From Taxillus chinensis (Eukaryota; Streptophyta; Magnoliopsida; Santalales; Loranthaceae): a DNA stretch of 64,000 nt. A model generated the notes under the pieces. It ran no database searches. It saw only the letters and a program-made list of their open reading frames with translations, and had not been told where the DNA came from. Shown here piece by piece: positions 31,501-43,329 of the stretch (position 1 is the first letter of the stretch; the number at the start of each line of letters is the position of its first letter). Location of the stretch: contig CM042090.1 in the NCBI GenBank assembly GCA_023512835.1, forward strand, positions 50,574,996-50,638,995, written 5' to 3'. The translations under genes were made by a program, and so were the position numbers.

Positions 31501-34500
31501 TGTTGGACCCCATTTTGTCCGGGTTGGACATACTAACCCCTTTTGATATACCTTTCTGCCCATGCCATATACCTTGTTAAACAGGTCTACAATGATCCCA
31601 TACTTCCAAGGAATGGTTTGGAATTGATGTTAACCCCAATTTGCACGAGATGGATACAATTGACACGGACGGGGGAGTCCAAAATTAATGACTTCTGCTA
31701 CAAGTCCTTGAAGTGCCCCAAGACCAACACCAGGTGATAGAGGATGAAAATTGGAGACTAGCGCACTTGACTGAGCTCAAATCGGACTTAAAATGAAGAA
31801 GTTATGGCCAAAACAACTTTCGTTGGAAAAAGTCAAAACTTGCCAAAAGACGGTCCATGCCCTTGGTCAAATCGCCCGAAAAAGTGATCATACAAAACTC
31901 TCCAAAATGTCTATGTAGGTGAATACAGTCTTCCCAAACAATCCCTAAAAGGTCGTCCATTTTTGCATTGTGGGTAAGGGTAAAAAAAAAAAACTTCAGG
32001 GTTGACCGTTGACCATTGACCTGCCGGCACTCCGACCTTCGACTTGCCACCTCGACCCATTGACCTTCGGAGCCTCGAAGCCTCAAAGCCCCGAAGCATC
32101 GAAGCCTCAAAGCCTCAAAGTCCCAAAGCATCGACGCCTCGAAGCCCCGAAGCTTCGAAGCCTTGAAGCCTCGAAGATTCGAAGCCTCAAAGCCCCGCTG
32201 TCGATACTCCGACCTTCGACTCGCCCCTTCGACCCTTCGAACCCTGTGAAGATGCGAAGCCTCGAAGCCTCCGACCCTGCCGACACTCCGACCTTCAACC
32301 CTTCGACCCTTGACCCTCGGAGCCTGTTGACTATGGGTGATCAAGAACCGAACCAAACCGACGAACCGAACCGAACCAAACCGTTTGGACCGAAAAAAAT
32401 TGGTTTTTAAAATTATATTGGTTTATTTTGTTTTTATTTTTGGAAAACCGATGCTATTGGTTTGGTTCACGGTTTTAGGGGTTTGGTTAACCGAACCGAC
32501 CGAACAGACGTTATCACTTTGGCATGTCGGCACTTTTCACTTCCCAATTCCCATGCATCTCTTAGTTTTGCGCTTTCTCAAAATAGAAAGGCCAAAGATT
32601 GACATTCCCACTTCTCAATTTCCACTTATCTGTGCCGGATCTACTCATAGAGTCGTAAACTTAGCCAATTGGTGATAATGTTTAATAATTAAAATGAATA
32701 TATTTTTTTATTTGACGTTAAAATTCAAAAATTAATTCAAACCGATGAACCGAACCGAATTTTTATGCACCGAACCGAACCAAAACCGATGGTTTTTAAC
32801 ATTTATTGGTTGGTTTTGGTTTGGATTTTTTTCAAACCGAATGTCGTTGGTTTGGTTTAAAAATTATATACAAACCAACCGAACCGACCGATGCTCACCC
32901 CTACTGTTGACCTTCGAACCCTGTGAGTTTTCAACCCTTCGACCCGTTGATCGTTGACCTTCGACCTGCCAACACTTCGATCCATTGACCGTTGACCTTC
33001 GACCCGGCCGACATTTTGACCCTTTGCCCTCTGACCTTCGCTGTTTTTTTTTCTCGCTGGCTTTTCTCACTGGCTGTTCACGAGACCCGTTTTATGCGCT
33101 GGCCATCTGACAAAGAATCATTTTTCAATACCTGTCGGTCACATGTGCTAAACGAAAAATTAAAAAAAGGACAATCATGCTGCACAAGTCGTTGTTCCCT
33201 CCAACGAACGGCAGAATCTCAAAATAAAATACTGCATCAATAATATAGCATTTAATGCTGCAATTAATAACAGTCCAGTCAAATTTCTGCCAGCCCTTTA
33301 AAATGCGATCTTACGTCCTCTCGCAGGAAGAGAGCCCCCTCATCTTTGATGAAAACCTGCTACCATTTTTTTTTCATACCCAGCTCCCTGATCCAAAAAA
33401 AAAGAAGAGTTCAGCTCCCACAAAAACGCCCAGATTACGCTGAAAGAAAAAAACACCCAGATTTTCGCCCCAAATTCTCTCCCGTTTCCAAAATTAAAAA
33501 CAAGCTACCCAGATTTTCTCCTTCCCTTTCAAGCTTCTTTTTCAAACATAAAAAAAAGGGTGGTCTCCCAGATTCTCTATTTCTCTCTTACGAATTTTCT
33601 TGCCCAAAGCAAAAAAACTCTACCATTTTCAAATCCCCTCACGTTTTTCTGCCCCAAAACCCCAAATAAAAATCCTCTCATCATCTACTCTCAGTTCCAA
33701 CATAGCACTGCAGTCTCCATGGTATATCCCATCTGATTTTCGTAATTACTGGATTTGGTGCTTTTATATTCGACCTGGAGAATATCGGCGCAGACAAGAT
33801 AACTCAAACGGAAGGCCGGTGTTTAAGCCTTACCCAAACTAAAGCCGCTTCAACTTCTAATTCATTTGTATTTGTGTGTTTATTGCTTATTAGCTTATTT
33901 ATATCCCTACTTGATGTAAGCCATAGTATTTTGTTCTGTTTATGATTGTTGATATATGTTGTATATATTATCTATGTTGTAATATGTAAAGTGCAGTAAA
34001 AAAAAAAGAGGGACAAAAATAGAGATATGAAGAAAAAGAAAAAAAGAGGGTGACGAAGAAAAAAAAAGAAAAAAAGATGAAAAAAGAGTGGCTGTGTTTT
34101 CATATGATCTGTGGATGTCACAATCACACACTCCACATCTATTTTGGTATATGTGTTCATATGTATTTTCAATTGTTGAGACGCGTAGATTTAGGTTCAA
34201 GGCTTTCTATAAGTAAAAAAGTAAAAAAAAATAATAATAAAAAATAACAACGGTTTCCATAAAAATGTTTGCAATAAAAATGTTTCCTGAAAAAAAAACA
34301 AAACAAAAAAAACAAAAACGTTTTCGACAAAATGCTTTCCAAAATGTTTTCACTAAAATATATTCAAAATGTTTTAATAAAATATGTTCAAAAAATATCT
34401 TCAAAAAACAAAAACAAACAAAACAAAAACAAACAAAAAAACGTTTTCATGTGTTCAAACAAAAAAAAACCCAAAATTAGTACTTCAATGTCCAAAACCA

Positions 34501-35068
34501 AAAAAAACAAAGACAAAAAAAAACAAAAAAACAAAAAAACAAAACAAAACAAAACAAAAACAAACAAAAAATGTATGTTTTCTAACCCAAAAAACCAGAA
34601 AAAAAGGGAAAAATAAAAAAGAAAAAATCATATTTGAGGACTTCAATTTCCAAAATAAAACCAAACACCAAAACCAACCCTAGGATCTCATTCAAACAAA
34701 AACCCAAAACCTTTAGGATTCCCTTTAGAAATTTAGGGTAAATCCATTTTTCACCATGACTTCAATAAATAATTTAGCTAAATAAAAATCATAAACTTTT
34801 TAGGAAACTTAACCCAGTCATGGCAGTACAAAAACCTCCTCCTCCTAAATTAGATACCGAAAGGGCGCTGTAGGGGTGCTAATCCTTCCCTACATGTAAC
34901 CAACTCCTGAACCCTTCTCTGATAACGCAGACCACACACTTGAAACAACTCAAAGTAGAGGGTATCCAACTGTACCCCAAAAACAGTTGGTGACGACTCT
35001 AAATTTTCTCAACATTGGTTTAGTTTGAGCTCACCCCAAACGGGCCCGGACGAAAACCAGTGATGACA
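31501..35068 (+). repeat. Ogre-type (T1) solo LTR, TSD ATCAG
   Basis: Starts TGTTGGACCCCATTTTGTCC and ends CCAGTGATGACA, with duplications ATCAG at 31496-31500 and 35069-35073. Removing the hAT-like insertion leaves about 2988 bp. Although it follows element D's pol, the target duplication and the continuation of D's 3' region on the right show it is an insertion, not D's own LTR. Its inner motif reads TGACGACTCT (34991-35000), one base changed from TGGCGACTCT. Confidence 0.94.
32332..32903. mobile_element. Non-autonomous hAT-like element, 8-bp TSD CTGTTGAC
   Basis: 572 bp with ends TATGGGTGATC and, inverted, TAGGGGTGAGC, flanked by CTGTTGAC at 32324-32331 and 32904-32911. The subterminal DNA is full of ACCGAACCGAACC on the left and the complementary GGTTTGGTT on the right, so much of it can fold back. 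An 8-bp duplication and a TAGGG-type end are hAT features. There is no transposase frame. Only this copy of the T1 LTR carries it. Confidence 0.85.
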
Positions 35069-36036
35069 ATCAGGACCACCTAAAACAGGGTCCTTTGCAA
35101 ATAGTGGAAACAGTGTCACGTAAAGACAACAGCTGTAAACGGTGGAAGACTTGGTCAAACCTAAGGCACACTCGAATCAAATTTGTATATTATGCTTTTT
35201 AAAGACTTGTAATTCTATTTATCAGATTATAACAATAGGACACTTTTTATGATATAAATATGTTTTGTGGAATCAAACCAGCAAAATCCCATTTTATATC
35301 CTTAATCATATTTTATCCGCTTCATTTCACATTTAAATAGAATATCTTAAATCCCCAGTGGGATCTTTTGGCATTACCTTATGAGTAGGGTCAAGCTCAA
35401 AATCCCCACACAAATTAAGTCCCCAACTCAGAGTACTCATATCTCCACAGAATATCACTATCCCCAAAGAAGTCGTCAAGTCAAGCTCTTCAATATGGTG
35501 AAGCTAAATTTAATAGACCCTTCATGCACAAAAGGGAGTTCCCCAGCAAAGATAGGACGGACTCCCCAGCCAAAGAGAAAATTGTTCCCCAACAAGTTGA
35601 ATGTTAGCCAACCTCTCTAACAGCATTGAGATAAATCTCCAGCCCTTGCCAAAACATCACATCGCATTCGATGCATACATCGCATTGCATCACATTGCAT
35701 CATATTTCACCACAAGTTGAGGTTTATGTATCCCCACATACAACACATTGCAGTCCATGCCTCATTTGTATACATTCAGCATATTTTTCAATTTCAGGAA
35801 TGTTATCACCTTTGAAGATCCTAAGAGCTCATCCTCAGCAAGCTTCTCATCAAGCCTTCCTAGCTTTCTTTGATCAACTGTACAATTCTTCCTTTACAAT
35901 TTCCCCAAGCTCGAAAAGCACCCTTTGGACACTCAAATAAACTTCTTCCCTTTCCGGGTAACCTTGTAGAGCGATCTCATTGAGTGAACTCGTAGAGGGA
36001 GCCCATATGTCCTCTTTAATAATCATGTATTCTTGT

Positions 36037-36786
36037 CAGACCCTAGATGCCTTTTCAATTCCTGTCAGGCCTTGGATGCCTTTTCCCTTCCAATTAGGCC
36101 TTGGATGCCTTTTCAATTTCTGTCAGGCCTTAGATGCCTCTTCCCTTTCTGTTTGGCCTTGGATGCCTTTTCCCTTTCTGTCAAGCCCTAGATGCCTTTT
36201 CAATTCCTATCAGGCCTTGGATGCCTTTTCAATTTCCTGTTAGGCCTTAGATGCCTTTTCAATTCCTGTCAGGCCTTGGATAACTTTTCCCTTCCAGTTA
36301 GGCCTTGGATGCCTTTTCAATTTCTGTCAGGCCTTGGATGCCTTTTCCCTTTCTGTTAGGCCTTGGATGCCTTTTCCCTTTCTGTCAGGCCCTAGATGCC
36401 TTTTCAATTCCTATCAGGCCTTGGATGCCTTTTCAATTTCCTGTTAGGCCCTAGATGCCTTTTCAATTCTTGTTAGGCCCTAGATGCCTTTTCAATTCCT
36501 GTCAGGCCTTGGATGCCTTTTCCCTTTCTGTCAGGCCATAGATGCCTTTTCAATTTCCTGTTAGGCCTTGGATGCCTTTTCCCTTTCTGTCAGGCCATGG
36601 ATGCCTTTTCAATTTCCTGTTAGGCCCTAGATGCCTTTTCAATTCCTGTCAGGCCTTGGATGCCTTTTCATTTTCTGTCAGGCCTTGGATGCCTTTTCAC
36701 TTTCTGTTAGGCCTTGCTTGCCTTTTCAATTCCTGATTAGGCCTTGCTTGCCTTTTCCATTTCTGTTAGGCCTTAGATGCCTCATC
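36037..36786 (+). repeat. 29-30 bp minisatellite in element D's 3' region
   Basis: About 25 tandem copies of a unit like AGGCCTTGGATGCC followed by TTTTCAATTTCTGTC. Length varies by one base (CC or C), and the variants TTTTCCCTTTCTG and TTTTCAATTCCTG alternate. Frames run through it because the unit is short and stop-free. The position, just before the polypurine tract, is where Tat/Ogre elements are known to carry variable tandem repeats. Confidence 0.93.
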
Positions 36787-36953
36787 ACAATTATTCAAAC
36801 CCACCAGCCAAGAAGCTGTTTTTCACTCTAGGGGACAGACCTGACCATCACATTCTATTCTTCCTCTATGCAAGGTAAGCCAGGTAAGTGCTCCAACCCA
36901 TCCAAAATGACTCCCTTTTATCTTTGTACGCTGTTTGTATACACACAGTGCAC

Positions 36954-36966
36954 AAAGAGGGGTAGT
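36954..36966 (+). other. Polypurine tract of element D
   Basis: AAAGAGGGGTAGT directly before the LTR start TGTTGGACCCC. Element F has AAAGAGGGGCAGT at the same place (60511-60523). It shows that the LTR at 36967 is D's true 3' LTR. Confidence 0.87.
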
Positions 36967-38144
36967 TGTTGGACCCCATTTTGTCCGGGCTGGACATACT
37001 AACCCCATTTGATATATATACCTTTTTACCCATGCCATATACCTTGTTGAACAGGTCCTTAGAGATTCCGTGTGATTTGCACAACATGGATGCATTGACA
37101 TGAACCAGGAAGCCCAAAATGGATAACCACTGCTACAAGTCCCTGAAGTACCCCCAAGACCAATACCAGGGGATAAAGGAGGAAATTTGGGGAATGACGC
37201 ACTTGATTGAGCTCAATTCCGATGAAAAACAAAGAAGTTATGGCCAAAATAATTTTCATTGAAAAAAGTCAAACTTGCCAAAAGACGGTCAATGCCCCTG
37301 GTCAAACTACCCAAAAATATGCATGTGAGGAATAGTCCGAAATGTCTATTTTTACGAATACGGTTCCTCCCAAACAATCCCCGAAAGGTCGTCCATTTTT
37401 GCATTTTGGGTAGGGGTAAAAAGGTAATTAAAAGTTAAAAAAAACGTGACTCGTAGCCTCGAAGTGTCGGCAGGTCAAAGCTTCGAAGACTTGAAGCCTC
37501 GAAGCCTCAAAGACTCGAAGACTCGAAGCCTCGAAGCCTCGAAGCCTCGAATCCTCGAAGCCTGTCATGCCGATAGTCCAACCTGCTGACAATTCAACCC
37601 ATCAACCTTCGACCCTTGACCTTCGAACCCTGTGAGTCTTTGTCACGCCCTGGATTTCCAATCTAAGGAGACCAGAACGTGACCCTCCCTTTACCCGGCT
37701 TTGGATAAAGGGGTAGAATACAACATGCACTCCACATTTTTTTTTTCAGAGACCAAATCACATAATTATTAAATTCAAACCACATGCCTTTATTATGCTT
37801 CAAACTTCATTGCAATATTTCCCCGCTGGGGTTACAAGGCCTCAACACAATTACATAACACAATTACATAAAACAAAGCCACAAAACAGAACTCTTCCAC
37901 CTTGGTGTTCCCACCTAACGCCTATAGGTTCCTGCAAGAAAACACACCACAGTAGGAGGGGTGAGCAACCACAGCTCAGTAGGGATCAAGTCTCCCCCAA
38001 CCCTTCCCATGCACCTATCCTCTACATGTGAGCGTGCACCAGTGCAGTGACGTGACATAGACATAACAAGGAAATCACACCACACAAACGGGCACGACCT
38101 CAGTCCCAGCCACACAGGCTAACACTTTAACCACCTCTCAAACA

Positions 38145-38250
38145 AGTGATTTAACCGCCTCTTCAGGACAAGTAATTTAACTGCCTCTTCAGGCCAAGTG
38201 ATTTAACCGCCTCTTCAGGCCAAGTGATTTAACCGCCTCTTCATGCCAAG
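38145..38250 (-). repeat. 26-bp minisatellite in B's 3' LTR
   Basis: About four copies of the unit whose plus strand reads AAGTGATTTAACCGCCTC then TTCAGGCC, the reverse complement of the array at 9571-9763. The 5' LTR has about five copies (47020-47155). Confidence 0.9.
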
Positions 38251-38762
38251 TACCAAACAGACAAGCACACAGCATACACCTTGGTCACTCAGGCATGAAA
38301 CCAAACACTTAGCATGCACACATACACAAGTGCACAAACCCAGCTTCTCAGGCATAAAAACGAACACTTAGCATGCATGTGTTTACAAACCCACAAATCC
38401 AGCCTCTCAGGCTTAAAAACAAACACGTACTGGCATATTTACACAAGCATATTTACATAGGCATTTTATCGAACATGTAACATGCACTAACCACCCAACA
38501 TCAGAAATCACACAAAAATGCCACTAAAGGCCAACATTCATATAGGAGGTCACACCTATATGAATTTACATATAAGTATTATAGCAATAACAATAGAAAC
38601 TTTACAGATCTTCTACACAGGGTCTAACCCGGGACTGACCAAGAAAGACAGAACCCCTACCTTGAAAACATCCTCCTGCTCTTGCTCCCGCGCTAGACGC
38701 CGTCCTCCCCACGCAAGACACTCCGGCAGCAAGCCAGCAGCTCTCCTTCCTTCCCTCTCTCT

Positions 38763-38822
<60 letters not shown>
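38763..38822. repeat. (CT)n microsatellite
   Basis: About 60 bases of CT dinucleotides after CTCTCTAGCT. The matching tract in the 5' LTR (about 47665-47710) is shorter and broken by GTGT and a lone TT, so the two have diverged since insertion. On the sense strand it forms the (GA)n leader downstream of the TATA box. Confidence 0.95.
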
Positions 38823-38825
<3 letters not shown>

Positions 38826-39583
38826 ACGGCTGCAATGGCTGAAGAGAACCCTAACCCTAGAACAAGGAGTCTTCACTTCTATATATAGGCATCACAGCAT
38901 CAAAATGACGTAGTTTTGATTAAGTGAATCCCAGCATCAAAACGACGTAGTTTTGATCACACAAGTTGTAACCTTTCTGCATCCACACACGACAAAATAT
39001 CCACAATTCCAACATGGTCCTTTGGGAAAAGATGATTAGAATAACTAAACCAAGGTGATAGTACAAAAATATGGTTGCACGCCATATTGCACGCCATATC
39101 CCCAATTGGCGTGCAGGTCCGAATACCCTGAAATTCTACCCCAAGCTTCCTTGCATCATGTAGAAGGCTGGTATGCAGTAATATGCTTGCACGCCAATTG
39201 GTCCAATTGGTGTTCAAGGCCTTTGGCTCTAAAACTTCTGTGGAAGGTAGAGGACATCATTCTGAGAAACTTTTGTTCTGCACGCCAATTGATTTGAGGC
39301 CATCTACTTGGTCAAAATCAACCTCCAAAGCCTACCAAAACAGCCTAAAAAGCGCATGTATATGCAAATAGCATCTTCCTAAGGCATAAAAGCACGTTAT
39401 GAATTGTCAAGTGCACCTCCCAAAAGTCCCCTCTTGGGCCCATCTCTTGCCTCAAACTTGTGCACCAACATCCAAGGTGTTTTAGCTAAAGTGTGGGAAG
39501 GAAATCCCCTAAAACCCAACAATTTCCACTCACAAGGCATCTATGGTTAACTTCTTACATACTGCAAAACACGAGTCATTACA

Positions 39584-39596
39584 TCCTCTCCCCCTT
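39584..39596 (-). other. Polypurine tract of element B
   Basis: The minus strand reads AAGGGGGAGAGGA next to the 3' LTR start. Just before it is the hairpin CTTTTCGAGGATGAAAAG (39601-39618), also found upstream of G's tract at 8431-8448. Confidence 0.88.
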
Positions 39597-39829
39597 AAGA
39601 CTTTTCATCCTCGAAAAGAAACATCATGCAAGGAAAACAAACACATGCAGCCCATTTGCAAGACAGCGAGCCACAACGCCCAGATGGATCACACAACATA
39701 ACAGGACATCTCAAACACATTTTGCAATCTCAAAACACATCTCAATAAAATACCAGTTTACAAGTAGAAATACAAATACACCAAATCATGAACCACAAGA
39801 AAACACATCACTACAGCCACCTCCCACCC

Positions 39830-40075
39830 TTAAGATTGTTCGTCCTCGAACAACTCTGGGTGCTGCTCACGCATCACGGACTCACATTCCCATGTCTCCT
39901 CCTCAAGGCCACGGTGCTGCCATAGCACGCGAACCAAAGGAATAGCACGACCACGCAAAAGCTTCTCCCGCCGATCTAGGATATGGATAGGGGCCTCAAC
40001 AACGGACATGTCATCCTCAATGTCCAATGTCCCCCAATCGATCACATGAGTGGGGTCAGGATGATACTTCCTCAA
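39830..40075 (-). pseudogene. Element B chromodomain (Pol C-terminus)
   Basis: Reads YHPDPTHVIDWGTLDIEDD, then the chromodomain: VVEAPIHILDRREKLLRGRA, IPLVRVLWQHRGLEEETWE, SVMREQHPELFEDEQS and stop. In chromoviruses this domain recognises heterochromatin marks and biases integration (known for the family; not shown here). A TAG at about 40078 separates it from the integrase end (VHNVFHVS), in the same frame as 40076-40297. The hairpin TTGTTCGAGGACGAACAA overlaps the last codons. Confidence 0.92.
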
Positions 40076-41072
40076 CTAGGACACGTGGAACACATTGTGC
40101 ACCCAACTCAATCGCGGTGGTAATGCTAACTGGTAAGCGACAGGCCCCACACGAGCTAGAACCTCAAATGGACCAAATGAACCGGGGAGAGAGTTTGGAA
40201 CTGCTCCCAAAGTGCCGATGTCCACGTCGTGGAGAGACACGGAGAAACACATGATCGCCCACAGAAAACTCCAAAGGTCGCCGCTGCTGATCTGCATAAG
40301 ATTTCTGTCGACTCTGGGCTGATAACAAGCGCTGACAAATCAACTTGACCTTCTCAGTAGCCTCTTGAACCAACTGTGGTCCCAAGAGAGCTGCCTCTCC
40401 TACCTCAGTCCAACACAAGGGTGAGCGGCACGGCCTCCCATACAATGCTTCAAAAGGGGCCATTCCAATGGATGCCTGATAACCGTTATTGTAGGCAAAC
40501 TCCACCAAAGGAAGGTGAGTTGCCCACGAACCCCCAAAATCTAGCACATAAGCCCTCAACATGTCCTCCATGGTCTGATTCGTCCTCTCAGTCTGACCGT
40601 CAGTCTCAGGGTGAAAGACTGTACTCAAGTGAAGCTTGGTCTCCATAGCCTCCTGCAAACCTGCCCAAAAACGGGAAGTGAACCTCGAATCCCGGTCAGA
40701 GACAACCGATGATGGTACGCCATGTAGTCTCACAATCTCGTTCATGTATAGCTGACTCAAGGTCCCAATAGAGTCCCGCTCACGAACAACAAGGAAATGC
40801 GCCGACTTTGTGAGCCGATCCACAATCACCCAAATCATATCTTTCCTCCCTGTGGTGGGTGGAAGACCAGTCACAAAATCCATCGCTATGTGGTCCCACT
40901 TCCACTCCACTATGGGCAAGGGTTGTAACATGCCCGCCGGCCGCTGATGCTTAGCCTTCACCTGCTGACACGTGAGGCACCGCGAAACAAAGGCAGCCAC
41001 ATCGCGTTTCATCCCAGGCCACCAAAAATGTCCCCGAAGCGCATGGTACATCTTCGTACCCCCTGGATGCAC
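40076..41072 (-). pseudogene. Element B integrase
   Basis: Begins with the HHCC domain (VHPGGTKMYHALRGHFWWPG to CLTCQQVK), then the DDE core (WDHIAMDFVTGLP, VVSDRDSRFTSRFW, FHPETDGQTERTNQTMEDML), and a long C-terminal region with the GPY/F-type block ARVGPVAYQLALPP. The frame shifts near 40200-40290, before the GPY/F block. Upstream, a TAG at about 41085 (EFH-stop-SRV) splits it from RNase H in the same frame. Confidence 0.93.
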
Positions 41073-41084
41073 AGTAACTCTAGA

Positions 41085-42504
41085 CTAGTGAAACTCCCTC
41101 ATCACCTCATCCCTGAGAGAAGAAGCCACTACTAACCACCCCTGAAAAGACAACTCATGCTCAGGACCCTCTGTCCAGTCCTCAGATAGCTCACCAGCCT
41201 CAATACGGGTACGGAGAACCTCACACTCAATGTCACCCAACTGTCCCTCCCGGACGCGCTGGTACAACTCAGGCACAACCACCAAAGGACTCAGGACTGT
41301 CCCACCATCACGAACAACAAGCTGCAACTGCAACATCACCAACTGTTCCATCAGCTTCCACTCTCTCACGGCCACCTCAGTTTTCCCTTTTCTGCTCAAC
41401 GCGTCAGCCACAACATTACCCTTGCCCGGGGTGTAGGCAAGCGTAAAGTCAAAGGTCTGCAAATACTCCACCCATCTCCTCTGCCTCAAATTCAAGTCCT
41501 TCTGAGTAAAGATGTACTGAAGGCTCTTGTGATCAGAAAACACCACAAACTTCTCCCCCAAAAGGTAATGTTGCCAACTCTTCAAGGCAAAGATGGCAGC
41601 CCGCCAACTCAATATCATGAGTAGGATAATTCTGCTCATGAGGCTTCAGCTGCCGTGACCCATAAGCTACCACACTGTGCTCCTGCATAAGCACACACCC
41701 CAAAACTACCTTGGACGCATCACAATATACCTCATATGGGATATCCTCCCTGGGTAATCTCAACACAGGTGTAGTGGTCAAACGGGTTTTGAGAGCCTCA
41801 AACGCCTGCTGACACTTGTCAGTCCACTCAAACTTCACTCCCTTCCAAGTCAACACCGTCATAGGAGCTGCCAAATGGGAGAATCCCTCTACAAAACGAC
41901 GGTAATAGCCTGCCAAGCCAAGAAAACTACGAATCTCGAAAACATTGGTTGGCCTCTCCCATGATGACACCACCTCAATCTTGGCTGGGTCCACTCTAAC
42001 CCCTTCAGCTGACACTACATGGCCAAGAAAATGGACCTCCTGCATCCAAAACTCGCATTTGCTAAACTTAGCAAACAACCGCTGATCCCTCAAGGTTTGC
42101 AACACTGTTGCCAGATGTTCCACATGCTCCCTCTCGGTCTTGGAATATACCAAGATATCGTCTATAAAAACCACCACGAACGAGTCTAAGTATGGGGCAA
42201 AGACTTGGTTCATCAAATGCATAAACACTGCCATCGCATTAGTGAGCCCGAAAGGCATCACTATCCACTCATAGTGCCCATACCTACACCGAAAAGCCGT
42301 CTTAGGGATGTCTTCCTCCCTAACCCTCAACTGATGATACCCCGACCGTAGATCTATCTTGGAAAACCACCGGGCTCCACTCAACTGGTCGAACAGGTCA
42401 TCTATCCGAGGCAACGGATACTTGTTCTTCACAGTCACCAAATTCAGCTTCCTATAGTCGATGCAAAGGCGTAGCGTGCCATCTGCCTTCTTTGCAAAGA
42501 GCAC
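41085..42504 (-). pseudogene. Element B reverse transcriptase and RNase H
   Basis: RT open from 42504: [69 protein letters not shown] (Met where Pro is usual) and catalytic FIDDILVYS. The connection [19 protein letters not shown] and RNase H follow ([25 protein letters not shown]). Near 41600 the frame changes to 41085-41639, which holds [40 protein letters not shown] and VVADALSRK. The RNase H catalytic Asp residues are present. A TAG near 42541 separates it from protease. Confidence 0.93.
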
Positions 42505-42543
42505 CGGAGCACCCCAAGGTGAGGTTCTCGGTCTAATATACCC

Positions 42544-43326
42544 CTAGTCCACCAACTCCTCTATCTGCTGCTGAAGCTCCCTCAGCTCGGCTAGCCCCAT
42601 ACGATATGCTACTTGGGAGATTGGACCAGTCCCCGGTACCAACTCAATGGTGAACTCTACACTCCTCTTAGGAGGTAAACTCCTCAACTGGCCAGGAAAG
42701 ACATCCTGAAATTGGTCAACAACAGCTGGCCACACTCTCTTCTCCACTTTCCCCTCCTCAGCAAAGGTCAGGGCTGCCAACCTGTGGGTAATGGCACCCC
42801 ACTGGTCTAACACTGGCCCAGCCCGACTCGTCTCACAGTCCCACTCCCCTTGCAGGGTGCAAGAGGTCCCTGTAGGTGTCACAAAGGATACACGCCGCCG
42901 GTAACAATCTATCTTGGCTTGGAAAGCCCTAAGCCAATCCATACCCAAGATCAGATCAAATGTTCGCAAGGGCATTACATGCAAGTCAAAACTCAGTTCC
43001 ACACTTCCTATGGTTATCACACAGTCACGGCAAACACACCGCGCCTCAATCATACCCCCCACTGGAGACTCAACAACTAGGGGCTTCGCTGCCTCCACAC
43101 AAGCTAACCCCAGGCTATCTATCACAAGTTCAGCAACAAAAGAACACGATGCACCCGTATCGAAAAGAACAGAAGCTAATGTACAGAAGATCAAAATAGT
43201 ACCTCTAACCACCGATGGTCCTGCTCCACCCTCCGCCGGTGGGGGTGGTAGCTCAGCCTCCTCCTGGTATGTCGCCTCCAGCGCAAACACCCTCCCTTGG
43301 CCTGTGCCACTGGTCGGCTCACTCAC
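42544..43326 (-). pseudogene. Element B aspartic protease and linker
   Basis: Retropepsin with active site LFDTGASCSFV, VESPVGGMIEARCVC and the C-terminal LILGMDWLRAFQAKIDC, followed by a linker to RT (VVDQFQDVFPGQLRSLPPKR, AYRMGLAELRELQQQIEEL). The frame differs from gag upstream, indicating a frameshift near 43330-43400. The protein stops at TAG near 42541, where homologues have Lys in a (D/K)GFIRPS motif. Confidence 0.92.
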
Positions 43327-43329
43327 TGG

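Larger units (their letters stand above)
31289..36953 (+). other. Element D 3' hypervariable region (with nested solo LTR 31501-35068)
   Basis: Non-coding region between pol and the polypurine tract. Near 31324 and 31404 an ~50-bp segment (GCGGACTTGGTGAAAACCC...) occurs twice. After the nested LTR, 35074-36030 is unique AT-rich DNA with a segment GTAGAGCGATCTCATTGAGTG (35965-35985) also present in element F (59765). A 29-30 bp minisatellite follows. No genuine gene is seen. Confidence 0.75.
37641..39583 (-). repeat. 3' LTR of element B
   Basis: In the minus sense it begins TGTAATGACTCG at 39583 and ends GGGCGTGACA at 37641. It holds the duplicated palindrome around 38905-38960, a TATATA box near 38885, a pure (GA)n leader, donor-like CAAG-GTAGGG (first intron base 38660), the 26-bp array, and acceptor-like TTTTCTTGCAG (last intron base 37932). 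The CACGTG motifs of the G-type LTRs are replaced by GCACGCC-type text. Bases 37641-37915 differ strongly from the 5' LTR. Confidence 0.92.

Noticed and set aside
31501..35068. The 3' LTR of element D
   Set aside because: It is flanked by ATCAG on both sides, D's 3' region continues after it, and a polypurine tract precedes a different LTR copy at 36967.
35980..36831. Open frames with repeated LDAFSF/PWMPF
   Set aside because: Produced by the 29-30 bp minisatellite in a non-coding 3' region.
38518..38826. A 102-codon frame ending in Ser-Leu repeats
   Set aside because: Its end is the CT microsatellite and the rest is LTR sequence; not kept in the partner LTR.
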